64,000 nucleotides of DNA from Teredinibacter sp. KSP-S5-2 (GTDB lineage: Bacteria; Pseudomonadota; Gammaproteobacteria; Pseudomonadales; Cellvibrionaceae): assembly GCF_032773895.1 (NCBI RefSeq), contig NZ_CP120416.1:3160001-3224000 (forward strand), written 5' to 3'. Under the pieces are notes generated by a model that was not told where the DNA came from, ran no database searches, and saw nothing but the letters and a program-made list of their open reading frames with translations. A program made the position numbers and the translations under genes. How positions within the stretch are numbered: position 1 is the first letter of the stretch; each line of letters opens with the position of its first letter. Shown here piece after piece: positions 1 to 8,551 of the stretch.

Positions 1-603
1 GGAAGCCAGGGTTTTTTCTTTAACATGATCAACTGAACACTCTACCGTATATTCTTTCGCGTGAGACTCACCCGCAATAGAAACCGTCTCATATAGTGGG
101 AGTGGGCGCTTGTGTTTTTGCAGATATTCCTGCAACAACGTCTTCGCATCTTTACCATCTTTTTCGATATCTAACGCAGCAAGTTTATCTGCATACCAGT
201 TCAATACCACGTCCCGGCACACATCCATTCCAGACTCTAGATAAATAGCCCCAATTATCGCTTCCACCGTATCAGCTAAGATGGAAGCTCGACGAAAGCC
301 GCCACTTTTTAGCTCACCTTCCCCAAGATACAGGTATTCACCTAAGCTAAACTCCTTAGCGATTTTCGCCAGCGTATCCCCCTTGACCAAACTCGAACGA
401 ACACGAGTCAAATCACCTTCTCTGACATTAGGGAAGTTTTTATATAGGTACTCGGTGATAATCAGCCCCAGTAATGAATCCCCTAGAAACTCCAGGCGTT
501 CATTATTCTGGCGGCCAACACTTCGGTGAGATAGCGCAAGTTTGAGTAAATCCTTTTGTGTAAACGTATATCCCAATGCGCGTTCAAGGCGATCACTCTT
601 CAT
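1..603 (-). CDS. rnc: Ribonuclease III, 3' end cut by window edge
   Basis: Double-strand-specific endoribonuclease that processes rRNA precursors and some mRNAs in the cytoplasm. The ATG at 603-601 opens a frame that stays open to the window edge (201 codons visible). It begins MKSDRLERALGY and carries the RNase III signature NERLEFLGDSLL near residues 38-49, then a second acidic patch (ADTVEAIIGAIYLESG). From about residue 150 a double-stranded RNA-binding domain starts (DAKTLLQEYLQ) and runs off the edge. Only the last ~20-25 residues of a normal ~225-aa enzyme should be missing. The start overlaps the end of the DUF4845 gene by 11 nt, suggesting translational coupling, and the order lepB-DUF4845-rnc is that of pseudomonads. 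Confidence 0.95.
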   Translation of the reverse strand, partial: MKSDRLERALGYTFTQKDLLKLALSHRSVGRQNNERLEFLGDSLLGLIITEYLYKNFPNVREGDLTRVRSSLVKGDTLAKIAKEFSLGEYLYLGEGELKSGGFRRASILADTVEAIIGAIYLESGMDVCRDVVLNWYADKLAALDIEKDGKDAKTLLQEYLQKHKRPLPLYETVSIAGESHAKEYTVECSVDHVKEKTLAS

Positions 604-1006
604 CTGGTATTAAATATTCGCAACATGCTGCAACGTTTGAACTGTCTAACTGATGTTCGAAGTTCATAACCACATCAATATTGGCAAACAGATGGACTCG
701 CACTTCATAGCGGTTGTTTATCAAAGTTCGGTCAGCTCTTTTTACAATTTTGATGTTTTTTGAGGCTTCACCTCTGACCGAGTTAATGGTTAAAAATTTT
801 TGAATGGCCGATTTTATTTCCATTTTTGACATGGAGTGAAGATCAGGATTGGCTTCTGCAACAGAGACAATTACGCCTTTAATCATTCGGTCATCAATAT
901 ACGCCGGCCCCAACCTAAAGGTGCACAATAGAAAAAAGCCAACCAAGCTAAGGACAACCAACCAACCTAACGAACTTAAACCGTATTGATGCTTAGGTAA
1001 TCGCAT
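593..1006 (-). CDS. DUF4845 family membrane-anchored protein
   Basis: A 137-aa protein of unknown function that sits between lepB and rnc in many gammaproteobacteria, including Pseudomonas. It has a short basic N-terminus (MRLPKHQYGLSS), one membrane segment (about residues 13-33) and a soluble, probably periplasmic C-terminal part. The frame could start at 1033, which would add nine residues (MVKKREWHN). I prefer the ATG at 1006 because the family usually begins just before the membrane helix and a purine-rich GAGAGTGG lies just upstream. It lies 28 nt after lepB and overlaps rnc, so it is probably part of the lepA-lepB-rnc transcript. The role is not known; family assignment rests on context, size and topology. 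Confidence 0.8.
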   Translation of the reverse strand: MRLPKHQYGLSSLGWLVVLSLVGFFLLCTFRLGPAYIDDRMIKGVIVSVAEANPDLHSMSKMEIKSAIQKFLTINSVRGEASKNIKIVKRADRTLINNRYEVRVHLFANIDVVMNFEHQLDSSNVAACCEYLIPDEE

Positions 1007-1034
1007 ATTATGCCACTCTCTTTTTTTAACCAAT

Positions 1035-1910
1035 TTATATGGAACCTACCCGAGAAAAGCTGGGGATACTAAAAAAGCTTTCCCAATGCATCCATATACC
1101 AAATGCCTTGCCGACGATATTTTTTTCCGGCACAGGGCCCCATCCACGAGAATCAAAACTGTTATCCCGGTTATCGCCCATCATAAAGTAATGCCCTTCA
1201 GGCACTACCCACTCACCATATTCACTAAAACGCCCGGTAATTGTGCAGCGTCGCATTTTATGCGCTTTACCACCAACGGTTTCATCATAGACCTGATAAC
1301 TGGCTCCATTGTCAAAACAAGAATCGTTACGTCGTCGAATGTCAGGAGCATGAACCTGCTCGACATATTCCTTTTCAATTTTCTCACCATTGATATATAA
1401 GGTATGGTCGACATAACGAATCGTGTCACCAGGTAAACCAATAACACGTTTTATAAAGTAGCGAGGCTCATGAGGAGGGAAAAACACCATCACATCACCA
1501 CGTTTAGGCTCATCGACATCCAATATTTTAGTACGAATAATTGGCAGGCGAATGCCATAAGCAAATTTGTTTACTGCAATAAAGTCCCCCACTTCTAAAG
1601 TAGGTACCATGGACTCAGAGGGAATTTGAAAGGGTTCAATGACAAAAGAACGTAAAACAAAGACCAGAAGCAATACAGGGAAGAAAGATTTCGAATATTC
1701 CACCACAACAGGCACCTGGTTGGCCGCTTCCGTTGCCTTCTGGTAACCTTCGTCAGATTTCTTTTGCTCAGAGGAATAACCATCAAATTGACGTTCAACA
1801 TCTTTCAGTGCGGACAATCTGGGTTTACGTAATACGAGAAGGTCATACAGCCATACAACGCCCGTAACCACAACCGCAACAAACAACCATAGGGGTAAAT
1901 TAATATCCAT
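1035..1910 (-). CDS. lepB: Signal peptidase I
   Basis: Inner-membrane Ser/Lys protease that removes signal peptides from Sec- and Tat-exported proteins. The 291-residue protein has two N-terminal membrane helices (about 5-26 and 74-91). The box SESMVPTL supplies the nucleophile Ser100, the box KRVIGLPGD supplies the general base Lys154, and the late conserved box GDNRDNSFDSRGWG lies near 250-263. A Cys-containing insertion (CFDN...RRCT, about 197-223) is common in gammaproteobacterial LepB. It follows lepA by 40 nt on the same strand, the usual lepA-lepB pair, and likely shares its transcript. Its clients in this window would include the chitinase, the protease, MucB and MucD. Confidence 0.97.
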   Translation of the reverse strand: MDINLPLWLFVAVVVTGVVWLYDLLVLRKPRLSALKDVERQFDGYSSEQKKSDEGYQKATEAANQVPVVVEYSKSFFPVLLLVFVLRSFVIEPFQIPSESMVPTLEVGDFIAVNKFAYGIRLPIIRTKILDVDEPKRGDVMVFFPPHEPRYFIKRVIGLPGDTIRYVDHTLYINGEKIEKEYVEQVHAPDIRRRNDSCFDNGASYQVYDETVGGKAHKMRRCTITGRFSEYGEWVVPEGHYFMMGDNRDNSFDSRGWGPVPEKNIVGKAFGIWMHWESFFSIPSFSRVGSI

Positions 1911-1950
1911 AACGTTTAATAAATCTCAACCTGTATTATATTATGTGTTT

Positions 1951-3774
1951 TTATGAGTCGACCTTTAATACAGCAAGGAAGGCATCCTGAGGGATTTCCA
2001 CTCGTCCAACCTGCTTCATCCTGCGCTTACCCGCTTTTTGCTTCTCCAAAAGCTTTTTCTTACGAGTGACGTCACCACCATAACACTTGGCCGTCACATT
2101 TTTACGCAAGGCCTTAACCGTAGTTCGAGCAACGATTTGCCCACCTATGGCAGCCTGAATAGCCACATCAAACATCTGACGTGGAATCAACTCTTTCATC
2201 TTGTCAGCTAACGCCCGGCCTTTGTATTGTGCATTATCGCGGTGAACGATAAGTGCAAGTGCGTCTACTTTTTCAGCATTAATCAGCACGTCCAGGCGCA
2301 CCAAAGGCGCTTGCTGGAAGCGAACGAAACTGTAATCAAGAGAAGCAAAACCCCGACTTACAGACTTGAGTCGATCAAAGAAGTCCATGACCACTTCAGC
2401 CATAGGCAACTCATACTTCACCGCAACCTGTGTACCCAGATACTGCAAATCCACCTGAACACCACGTTTCTCTATACATAGCGTGATAACAGCACCAAGG
2501 TAATCCTGAGGAACCAAAATATTGGCCTCTACAATAGGCTCACGCATTTCGTCAAGCAAACCAACTTCTGGCAGCTTAGAGGGGTTGTCTACGTAAATAG
2601 TTTCTTTCTGTTTTGTGACAACTTCGTACACCACAGTTGGCGCAGTGGTTATAAGGTCAAGATCATATTCCCGCTCCAGACGCTCCTGAATAATTTCCAT
2701 GTGCAGCATGCCAAGAAAGCCACAACGGAAACCAAACCCCAATGCGTCGGAAGTTTCAGGTTCATAGAATAGTGAAGCATCATTGAGAGTCAGCTTTGCC
2801 AGAGCATCACGAAAGGACTCGTAATCGTCCGAGCTGACGGGGAAAAGCCCGGCATAAACCTGAGGTTTGACTTTTTGGAACCCGGGTAAAGGCTCAACTT
2901 CCGGCGTTTTCATATGGGTAATGGTGTCACCGACGGGCGCACCATGAATATCTTTAATACCCGCAACGACAAAGCCTACTTCACCCGCTTTAAGAACTCG
3001 TGTATCCAATCGTTTAGGCGTGAACACCCCCACGATATCAACAACGTGCGCTTTACCGATGGATTTCGAAATGATCTTTTCACCAGTTTTCAGGGTTCCC
3101 TGATTAACACGAACCAAGGAAACAACACCCAGGTAGTTATCAAACCAGGAATCAATAATCAGTGCTTGTAAAGGTGCGTCGACATCACCTACTGGCGGCG
3201 GCACAGCAGCAACCAGTTTTTCCAGCACTTCCTCAATACCAAGGCCGGACTTCGCGCTGCATTGCACTGCATCCGTGGCGTCAATACCGATAATATCTTC
3301 AATTTCTTGAGCCACACGCTCAGGTTCTGCCTGGGGCAGATCCATCTTATTGAGCACGGGAATCACTTCCAGCCCTTGCTCAATCGCAGTGTAACAGTTT
3401 GCCACAGATTGGGCTTCCACCCCCTGAGCGGCATCAACCACTAGTAAGGCGCCTTCACATGCCGCAAGAGAACGGGAGACTTCATATGAGAAGTCCACAT
3501 GGCCGGGTGTATCAATAAAGTTTAATTGGTAAGTTTTACCGTCTTTCGCTTGATAGTTTAAGGTCACACTCTGCGCTTTAATGGTAATACCACGTTCGCG
3601 CTCGATATCCATAGAATCCAGGACCTGAGCAGCCATCTCTCTTGCATCCAGTCCACCACAATGCTGAATAAACCGGTCTGCCAGGGTCGATTTACCATGG
3701 TCAATGTGTGCAATGATCGAAAAATTACGGATATGACTTAGATCTGTCACGTGTTTACTGTCCACCTGTGCCAA
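1951..3774 (-). CDS. lepA: Elongation factor 4 (ribosomal back-translocase)
   Basis: Translational GTPase EF4, which acts on stalled or mistranslocated ribosomes. The 607-residue protein (E. coli 599) shows all G motifs: P-loop AHIDHGKST (about 22-30), switch [10 protein letters not shown], and NKMDLP. It then has EF-G-like domains and the LepA-specific C-terminal domain ending in basic residues ([17 protein letters not shown]) followed by [13 protein letters not shown]. It lies between mucD and lepB as in Pseudomonas. A hairpin at 3919-3953 separates it from mucD, so it may have its own promoter in the 190-bp gap. Nothing unusual in the sequence. Confidence 0.97.
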   Translation of the reverse strand: MAQVDSKHVTDLSHIRNFSIIAHIDHGKSTLADRFIQHCGGLDAREMAAQVLDSMDIERERGITIKAQSVTLNYQAKDGKTYQLNFIDTPGHVDFSYEVSRSLAACEGALLVVDAAQGVEAQSVANCYTAIEQGLEVIPVLNKMDLPQAEPERVAQEIEDIIGIDATDAVQCSAKSGLGIEEVLEKLVAAVPPPVGDVDAPLQALIIDSWFDNYLGVVSLVRVNQGTLKTGEKIISKSIGKAHVVDIVGVFTPKRLDTRVLKAGEVGFVVAGIKDIHGAPVGDTITHMKTPEVEPLPGFQKVKPQVYAGLFPVSSDDYESFRDALAKLTLNDASLFYEPETSDALGFGFRCGFLGMLHMEIIQERLEREYDLDLITTAPTVVYEVVTKQKETIYVDNPSKLPEVGLLDEMREPIVEANILVPQDYLGAVITLCIEKRGVQVDLQYLGTQVAVKYELPMAEVVMDFFDRLKSVSRGFASLDYSFVRFQQAPLVRLDVLINAEKVDALALIVHRDNAQYKGRALADKMKELIPRQMFDVAIQAAIGGQIVARTTVKALRKNVTAKCYGGDVTRKKKLLEKQKAGKRRMKQVGRVEIPQDAFLAVLKVDS

Positions 3775-3918
3775 AACAAAAAACCATAGGCATGCAGAAG
3801 AAGGAATATGGAGTCGTTACGCCGGATAGCTAACGACTATACGGGAGTGAATTCATCGCACCCAACAAGATATATTGAGCGTTCTTTGGCAGCCTATAAA
3901 ACGGCGCAAGTCTACAGT

Positions 3919-3953
3919 ATTTGCCCAATCTGCGCTACGCAGCTTGGGCAAAT
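3919..3953 (-). terminator. Stem-loop between mucD and lepA
   Basis: The arms ATTTGCCCAA (3919-3928) and TTGGGCAAAT (3944-3953) are perfectly complementary. After one mismatch an inner 5-bp stem (CTGCG/CGCAG) closes a CTA loop. It begins just after the mucD stop codon. No run of U follows on the minus strand, so it could be a weak or Rho-assisted terminator or a 3'-end-protecting structure rather than a classic intrinsic terminator. Confidence 0.5.
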
Positions 3954-3964
3954 GTGATGATTCA

Positions 3965-5362
3965 TTACTTTTCAAGCATGATCGTTCTGAATGTAGGACG
4001 CCCTTCCCGGAAGAAACGGATAGGAATCAAAGTATCTGTCGGTAAATCTTTGACAATTGACTCGTACTGAGACACATCAGCAATGTCCTCATACCCAATC
4101 TGAACAATCACATCACCAGGAACCACACCGGCTTTAGCAGCAGGTCCGTCAGTAGAAACGTCGCGAACAACAACACCACCATCAATCTTCCATGACGATT
4201 TCATTCTGTCGTCAACATTCTCCACAACCACACCGAGACGCCCGCCCAATGAAGATGATCCAGAAGAAGCAATCCGCCCCTGATCTCCGGCTAAAGTGCC
4301 AACTTCAACCTTGAGCGTCTTTTCCTTCCCCTTGCGTACAATCAGCATTGAGACTTTGTCTCCTGGCGCGGTAGAACCGACCGCATGAGGAAGATCCCCT
4401 GATGCCATAATCGCTGTACCGTTAAACTTGAGAATAATGTCACCTACCTGAAGACCAGCGTTGTCAGCAGGACCACCTGGCTCAAGCTGAGCCACCAGAG
4501 CTCCACCGGGTTTATCCAGACCAAAAGACTGAGCAAGATCCCGGTCTACTTCCTGAATGACCACACCTAACCAGCCTCTATCCACGCGCCCCTTATCTTT
4601 AAGTTGCGCAATAACATTTTTGGCTGTGTTGGAAGGAATAGCGAACGAAAGACCGATAGAACCACCTGATTTGGTGTATATCTGTGAGTTAACACCAACC
4701 ACTTCGCCATCAAGATTAAACAGCGGACCACCCGAGTTTCCTGGATTAATCGCTACATCCGTCTGGATAAAAGGCACATAATTTTCATTCTGCTCGGTTG
4801 GGATACTGCGTCCCATCGCACTGACAATACCTGCACTGGCCGAGAACTCAAGACCAAATGGAGAACCAATGGCAACCACCCATTCACCAATTTTCAACTT
4901 ATCAGAATCTGCAAGCGTCAAGAACGGCAGACCTTCTTCGTCAACCTTCAATAAGGCCAAGTCAGACCGAGGATCGACCCCAACAACAACCGCATCAAAT
5001 TCTCGACGGTCAACCAAGCGCACAGAGATCTGATCTGCACCATCAACAACGTGATTATTTGTCAGTAGATAACCATCCTCAGAAATAAAAAAACCAGATC
5101 CCATTGAGTGCATATCTTTCCTCGGCATTTGTCGAGGCTCTAGGAGGTGGCGAAATATTTCAGGAATTTGCTGCCCGTATGGCATCACTTGTGGGTTTCT
5201 ACTCACCCGCGTAACCGTACTTATCTTTACAACAGCCGGTGATGTCTGGTCGATTAATTGAGTAAAGTCAGGCAAGCCCGAAACCGGTTTAGCCGAAACT
5301 TGAGCGGCAGGTACTGACAGAATAATGACAAGACTTAAATAAAGTATATTACGCAAAATCAT
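3965..5362 (-). CDS. mucD: Periplasmic serine endoprotease of the DegP/MucD family
   Basis: HtrA-type protease/chaperone that clears misfolded periplasmic proteins and, in Pseudomonas, dampens AlgU signalling. The 465-residue protein has a signal peptide (cleavage likely after VSA, residue 24). The trypsin-like domain has triad residues His104 (TNNHVVDGA), Asp134 (DPRSDLALL) and Ser210 (NPGNSGGP). Two PDZ domains follow (about 258-345 and 370-460) with GRVDRGWLGV and GGRLGVVVENV entries. It is the last gene of the algU-mucA-mucB-mucC-mucD series, 70 nt after mucC. DegP and DegQ are hard to separate by sequence; the position next to lepA supports MucD. Confidence 0.95.
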   Translation of the reverse strand: MILRNILYLSLVIILSVPAAQVSAKPVSGLPDFTQLIDQTSPAVVKISTVTRVSRNPQVMPYGQQIPEIFRHLLEPRQMPRKDMHSMGSGFFISEDGYLLTNNHVVDGADQISVRLVDRREFDAVVVGVDPRSDLALLKVDEEGLPFLTLADSDKLKIGEWVVAIGSPFGLEFSASAGIVSAMGRSIPTEQNENYVPFIQTDVAINPGNSGGPLFNLDGEVVGVNSQIYTKSGGSIGLSFAIPSNTAKNVIAQLKDKGRVDRGWLGVVIQEVDRDLAQSFGLDKPGGALVAQLEPGGPADNAGLQVGDIILKFNGTAIMASGDLPHAVGSTAPGDKVSMLIVRKGKEKTLKVEVGTLAGDQGRIASSGSSSLGGRLGVVVENVDDRMKSSWKIDGGVVVRDVSTDGPAAKAGVVPGDVIVQIGYEDIADVSQYESIVKDLPTDTLIPIRFFREGRPTFRTIMLEK

Positions 5363-5432
5363 TCATAACTCTCCAACTTTGCTCAGAAAGGATCTGATCA
5401 AATACATATGAATTTTTTATCTATATTCAAGG

Positions 5433-5876
5433 TTAGGACACAACGATAACTCGTGCATCTGCGGATTTAGCAACTTGTCGGGAAAATCTCGACACTAACC
5501 AACCTCCAAGTAGCAAACCAGAAAAAGAAAAGGCAGCCACATACACGTCAGACAACGCCAACCTCGATGAAATTCCCCCAAAAAACAACATCAACAACAA
5601 AGGAATTAAATAGGTAATCATCGCGCCTTTTACAACGGCACCCTCTTGAATACCAATCGTCACTTCGGCACCCACAGTCCAGATTCGACTTTGTTGCGAT
5701 AGGTTATTTTCGTCAAATTCGGCTTTTATATGCGCCATGTTTTGAGCAACTGAGGCAAGTAGTTTTTGACCACAACCTTTACTTGCATTGCATTGCGCGC
5801 AAGCAGACTGCTTGGTTGTTTCAACCCACAAGCCGTCACTCTCAACAGCAACAATTCGCCCTATTTCAGTTAACAT
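5433..5876 (-). CDS. mucC: SoxR-reducing/sigma-E regulatory protein, RseC/MucC family
   Basis: Small inner-membrane protein of 147 residues. RseC-family proteins modulate sigma-E activity and also appear in the Rsx/Rnf electron-transfer system that reduces SoxR. The N-terminal half holds a cysteine cluster, Cys26, Cys29 and Cys35 (CAQCNASKGCG), possibly a metal or Fe-S site. Two membrane helices follow (about 82-103 and 109-129) and then a short basic tail. Its start codon overlaps the mucB stop (TGATG), which fixes the start and implies translational coupling. MucC's role in Pseudomonas is only partly understood. Confidence 0.9.
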   Translation of the reverse strand: MLTEIGRIVAVESDGLWVETTKQSACAQCNASKGCGQKLLASVAQNMAHIKAEFDENNLSQQSRIWTVGAEVTIGIQEGAVVKGAMITYLIPLLLMLFFGGISSRLALSDVYVAAFSFSGLLLGGWLVSRFSRQVAKSADARVIVVS

Positions 5877-6850
5877 CAGCTTTCAGAAGGGATTAAAGGA
5901 TTACCGGAGACGGACTGGATAACTTTTTTTGCTGTTACCGGAGGTACTTCACCAACAACAGTCAGGTGAACTCTATCCTGACCAATTGACTGAACACTCA
6001 TAAATGCCAGTGACGCGCCCAATTGCGCAGCACCTTCGCCGATGTGCGTATTACCAGTAACATCCTGTATTCCAGGAGGGGATTTTAAAAACAGAGAAAA
6101 CGAAGCCAAACCATCTGTATAGGTTTGCATGAAACCATCATTTTCCGAATAGCTTTCACTGGCCAGGACAAAACCATTTGGTAACCATGTAGGACGCCAA
6201 GGGGCGTGCTTATTGTCCTCTGCCTGCAGCTCGCCATCGAGGGTCTTACACAATGGCTTGTTGGCATTATGCTCAGGTTGAGTATCAGCAAAATCAATGG
6301 TGACAAACTGAAAACGCTCAAGCACTTTATTACCAGCTTCAGATACCAGTGATTTCAACAATACCCCTGTATCCTCATCAATAACCATTGTCAGAGCAAA
6401 ACGAAAATCATCTTTGGGAAGAAACTGAATCACTGTCGCTATTCTGCCGGCAACACGATCTCGTCCACGAACCACAAGCTCATAGTTTTTACTTAAATGG
6501 TACTGATCACCGGCGCGATTTTTAAACACGCCACCTCGAATCAAAAAGTTTCCTGGAGACATACAGTCAAGGAACTCGCCTGCAAACAGGTGGTGCCGTT
6601 GCGGGCCGTCAAGCCTCTCGACATTTTCGTAAATACGACCGTCTTTTTGAACACGACTGACATTAACACTGCTAATGGCACCCTGACTTTCGTAAGTCAA
6701 AGTACCCTGATAGATAGCTTCAGATGACTGAGCCAGTTTTGACAACAGATGCGGAATGCTAGGAAGCTCTTGAGCTCCTCCCTGCGCCAATGCCTCAAAC
6801 GAAATGAAACTGAGAAAAACGAATATACTCTGCTTTATATGTTTTGACAC
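5876..6850 (-). CDS. mucB: Periplasmic sigma-E regulator MucB/RseB
   Basis: Periplasmic protein that binds the anti-sigma factor MucA/RseA and shields it from protease cleavage until lipoprotein or LPS signals arrive. The 324-residue protein has a signal peptide ending near Ala22 (FEALA). The N-terminal LolA-like fold domain spans about 25-200, and a smaller C-terminal domain (about 215-320) follows a linker. Recognisable family stretches are YQGTLTYES and PTWLPNGFVL. It starts 16 nt after the mucA stop and overlaps mucC, so mucA, mucB and mucC form one translationally linked set. Confidence 0.93.
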   Translation of the reverse strand: MSKHIKQSIFVFLSFISFEALAQGGAQELPSIPHLLSKLAQSSEAIYQGTLTYESQGAISSVNVSRVQKDGRIYENVERLDGPQRHHLFAGEFLDCMSPGNFLIRGGVFKNRAGDQYHLSKNYELVVRGRDRVAGRIATVIQFLPKDDFRFALTMVIDEDTGVLLKSLVSEAGNKVLERFQFVTIDFADTQPEHNANKPLCKTLDGELQAEDNKHAPWRPTWLPNGFVLASESYSENDGFMQTYTDGLASFSLFLKSPPGIQDVTGNTHIGEGAAQLGASLAFMSVQSIGQDRVHLTVVGEVPPVTAKKVIQSVSGNPLIPSES

Positions 6851-6866
6851 AACTCGACCTAAGCGC

Positions 6867-7523
6867 CTATTCCTCGATTTCAGTTAAACGCGATGAACGC
6901 CCCAGAGGCATCACCGTAATTCCATTAACCTTAGAAGATTGTTCTGAGTGCTTGAGAAACAGTCGATTCAAATACTCTCGTAACGCAGGGTCCGTAGTCA
7001 TATTCACAGGCCGGGATTCGGCACCATGAACATCGAAAGCGGAAAGATTTTGCGTATGAATATCACCGCCACCGACAACACTGCTGACAGTTCGAGCATT
7101 CAGCGCAGGCATTTCATAACCTGCTGGTGGAATGTACTGGTTTGACGCTTGCAGGTCAGTACCGCTATTGGTTCCGCCATTATTAAACTGCTGAACACCA
7201 AGAATAAAACCGAAAGCAACCGTCGCGGCAACAGCAACCTTACCAAGACTATTAACATATCGCTTATAAAAACCGGGTTTAGCAACCAGGGGAACAGATT
7301 CATTCTCAATCGCTTCACGTACACTTTCAGAAATATCAATCAGATGAACGTCTTCAACAGCCCCCAAACGAGCTGCCTCCTGCAAATGATAGCGACGAAA
7401 AGCTTGGCGAACAGCTTCGTTTGAAGCCTGTTTCAATACACGCTGAAGATCAAGCTCACTGGCTTCTCCATCGACCATTGCTGAGATGGATTCTTTCAAC
7501 GCTGTATCTACTGAATCTGTCAT
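6867..7523 (-). CDS. mucA: Anti-sigma factor MucA/RseA
   Basis: Single-pass inner-membrane anti-sigma factor that sequesters AlgU. The cytoplasmic N-terminal RseA domain covers about residues 8-75 and starts with the typical ISAMVDGEASELDL. One membrane helix lies at about 93-111. The periplasmic part of about 105 residues should bind MucB and be the target of stress proteases. The 218-aa length is normal. It lies 158 nt after algU, and an intrinsic terminator stands between the two, which is unusual for a pair whose ratio matters. Confidence 0.93.
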   Translation of the reverse strand: MTDSVDTALKESISAMVDGEASELDLQRVLKQASNEAVRQAFRRYHLQEAARLGAVEDVHLIDISESVREAIENESVPLVAKPGFYKRYVNSLGKVAVAATVAFGFILGVQQFNNGGTNSGTDLQASNQYIPPAGYEMPALNARTVSSVVGGGDIHTQNLSAFDVHGAESRPVNMTTDPALREYLNRLFLKHSEQSSKVNGITVMPLGRSSRLTEIEE

Positions 7524-7658
7524 ATATAAACCTACTTCTTAGCCGTACCGATAATAAAGTTATTATTGTTGCTGCCAGGCAGTTGCGCCATTTTTTCGTC
7601 AGAGCTGCTGGACTTCGATAGTTCTGACAGGTGTTTTTTCAATTTGTTTCACAGTTTT

Positions 7659-7684
7659 TAAAAAAAATAGCCAAATACTGGCTA
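7659..7684 (-). terminator. Intrinsic terminator overlapping the algU stop codon
   Basis: On the minus strand TAGCCA (7684-7679) pairs with TGGCTA (7673-7668) across a 5-nt loop and runs straight into a U tract encoded by the A run at 7659-7667. The algU TAG stop is the first part of the stem. This is a textbook Rho-independent terminator shape, with a modest 6-bp stem. It should limit read-through from algU into mucA-B-C-D. Confidence 0.7.
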
Positions 7685-8269
7685 CCCGTTTATAAGTGGC
7701 GATAAATGCTTATCAATTGCCTCTCTAGCCCGAAAAATCCGTGAGCGCACAGTACCCACCGGGCAAGACATTACCTCGGCAATCTCTTCATAACTTAAGC
7801 CTTCCATTTCTCGCAAAGTCACAGCTGTTCTGAGATCTTCTGGTAGCTCCCTGATCGCTTTATGCACAACCTCTTCCATCTGATCACGCATCATTTGGTT
7901 TTCAGGAGAAGACACATCTTTAAGTTGATCGCCGCCAGAATAGTATTCAGCATCCTCAATTTCTACATCACTTGACGGTGGACGACGCCCACGAGAAACC
8001 AGATAGTTTTTTGCTGTATTAATGGCGATACGATAAATCCAAGTGTAAAACGCGGACTCGCCCCGGAAACTACCGATTGCGCGGTACGCTTTGACAAATG
8101 CCTCCTGCGCTACGTCGTGAATCTCTCCAGAATCTTTCACATACCGGCTAATAATAGATAAAATTTTGTGCTGATATTTGAGAACCAACAAGTCAAACGC
8201 CCGCTTATCACCTTTTTGCACTCGTTCAACAAGCTGCTTATCTGTTACCTGCGCAGACTGCGCTGTCAT
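7682..8269 (-). CDS. algU: ECF sigma factor AlgU/RpoE
   Basis: Extracytoplasmic-stress sigma factor of 195 residues controlling envelope homeostasis. Region 2 (about 25-95) contains DVAQEAFVKAYRAIGSFRG, with the -10 recognition and melting residues. Region 4 (about 133-185) has the HTH EGLSYEEIAEVMSCPVGTVRSR. A clear ribosome site GGGAG (8276-8280) lies 6 nt before the ATG. An AlgU-type promoter about 105-130 nt upstream suggests autoregulation. It heads the algU-mucA-mucB-mucC-mucD cluster and is divergent from nadB, as in Pseudomonas. Confidence 0.96.
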   Translation of the reverse strand: MTAQSAQVTDKQLVERVQKGDKRAFDLLVLKYQHKILSIISRYVKDSGEIHDVAQEAFVKAYRAIGSFRGESAFYTWIYRIAINTAKNYLVSRGRRPPSSDVEIEDAEYYSGGDQLKDVSSPENQMMRDQMEEVVHKAIRELPEDLRTAVTLREMEGLSYEEIAEVMSCPVGTVRSRIFRAREAIDKHLSPLING

Positions 8270-8372
8270 TCATTACTCCCCAACTGCATACCTCAAAAGG
8301 ATGCGGTGACAAAATAGTCAAACGTTATCAATATAGGTTGAGCCATTGATGGCTTCAATATTTTATAGGCTT

Positions 8373-8401
8373 AAAAGACTAATGCCGTAACCAAAAGTTC
8401 C
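8373..8401 (-). promoter_or_regulatory. AlgU/sigma-E type promoter of algU
   Basis: Read on the minus strand: GGAACTT (-35, 8401-8395) followed by TCTTT (-10, 8378-8374) with a 16-nt spacer. This matches the RpoE/AlgU consensus GAACTT-N16-TCTGA at all six -35 bases and at the TCT core. The predicted start lies about 95-100 nt before the algU ATG. Autoregulation by AlgU is established for Pseudomonas and E. coli; here it is inferred from the motif. Confidence 0.7.
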
Positions 8402-8551
8402 CAACCGCCCTACTTTTAAACACAGACAGCCTGCAAGGAGATATGATCAATTTCGACAAATACTTGTATACTAGCACCTCTTAAATAGAGGCAAATCCGT
8501 CAATCTCAATGGCTTGCCCGGTAAAAGATAACTCTTGGTATCAAACAACCT

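Noticed and set aside
8440-8482. 13-codon frame with AAGGAG just before nadB
   Set aside because: The spacing of the ribosome site to ATG is only 2 nt and the peptide has no recognisable feature; it overlaps a plausible nadB -10 element (TATACT, 8467-8472).
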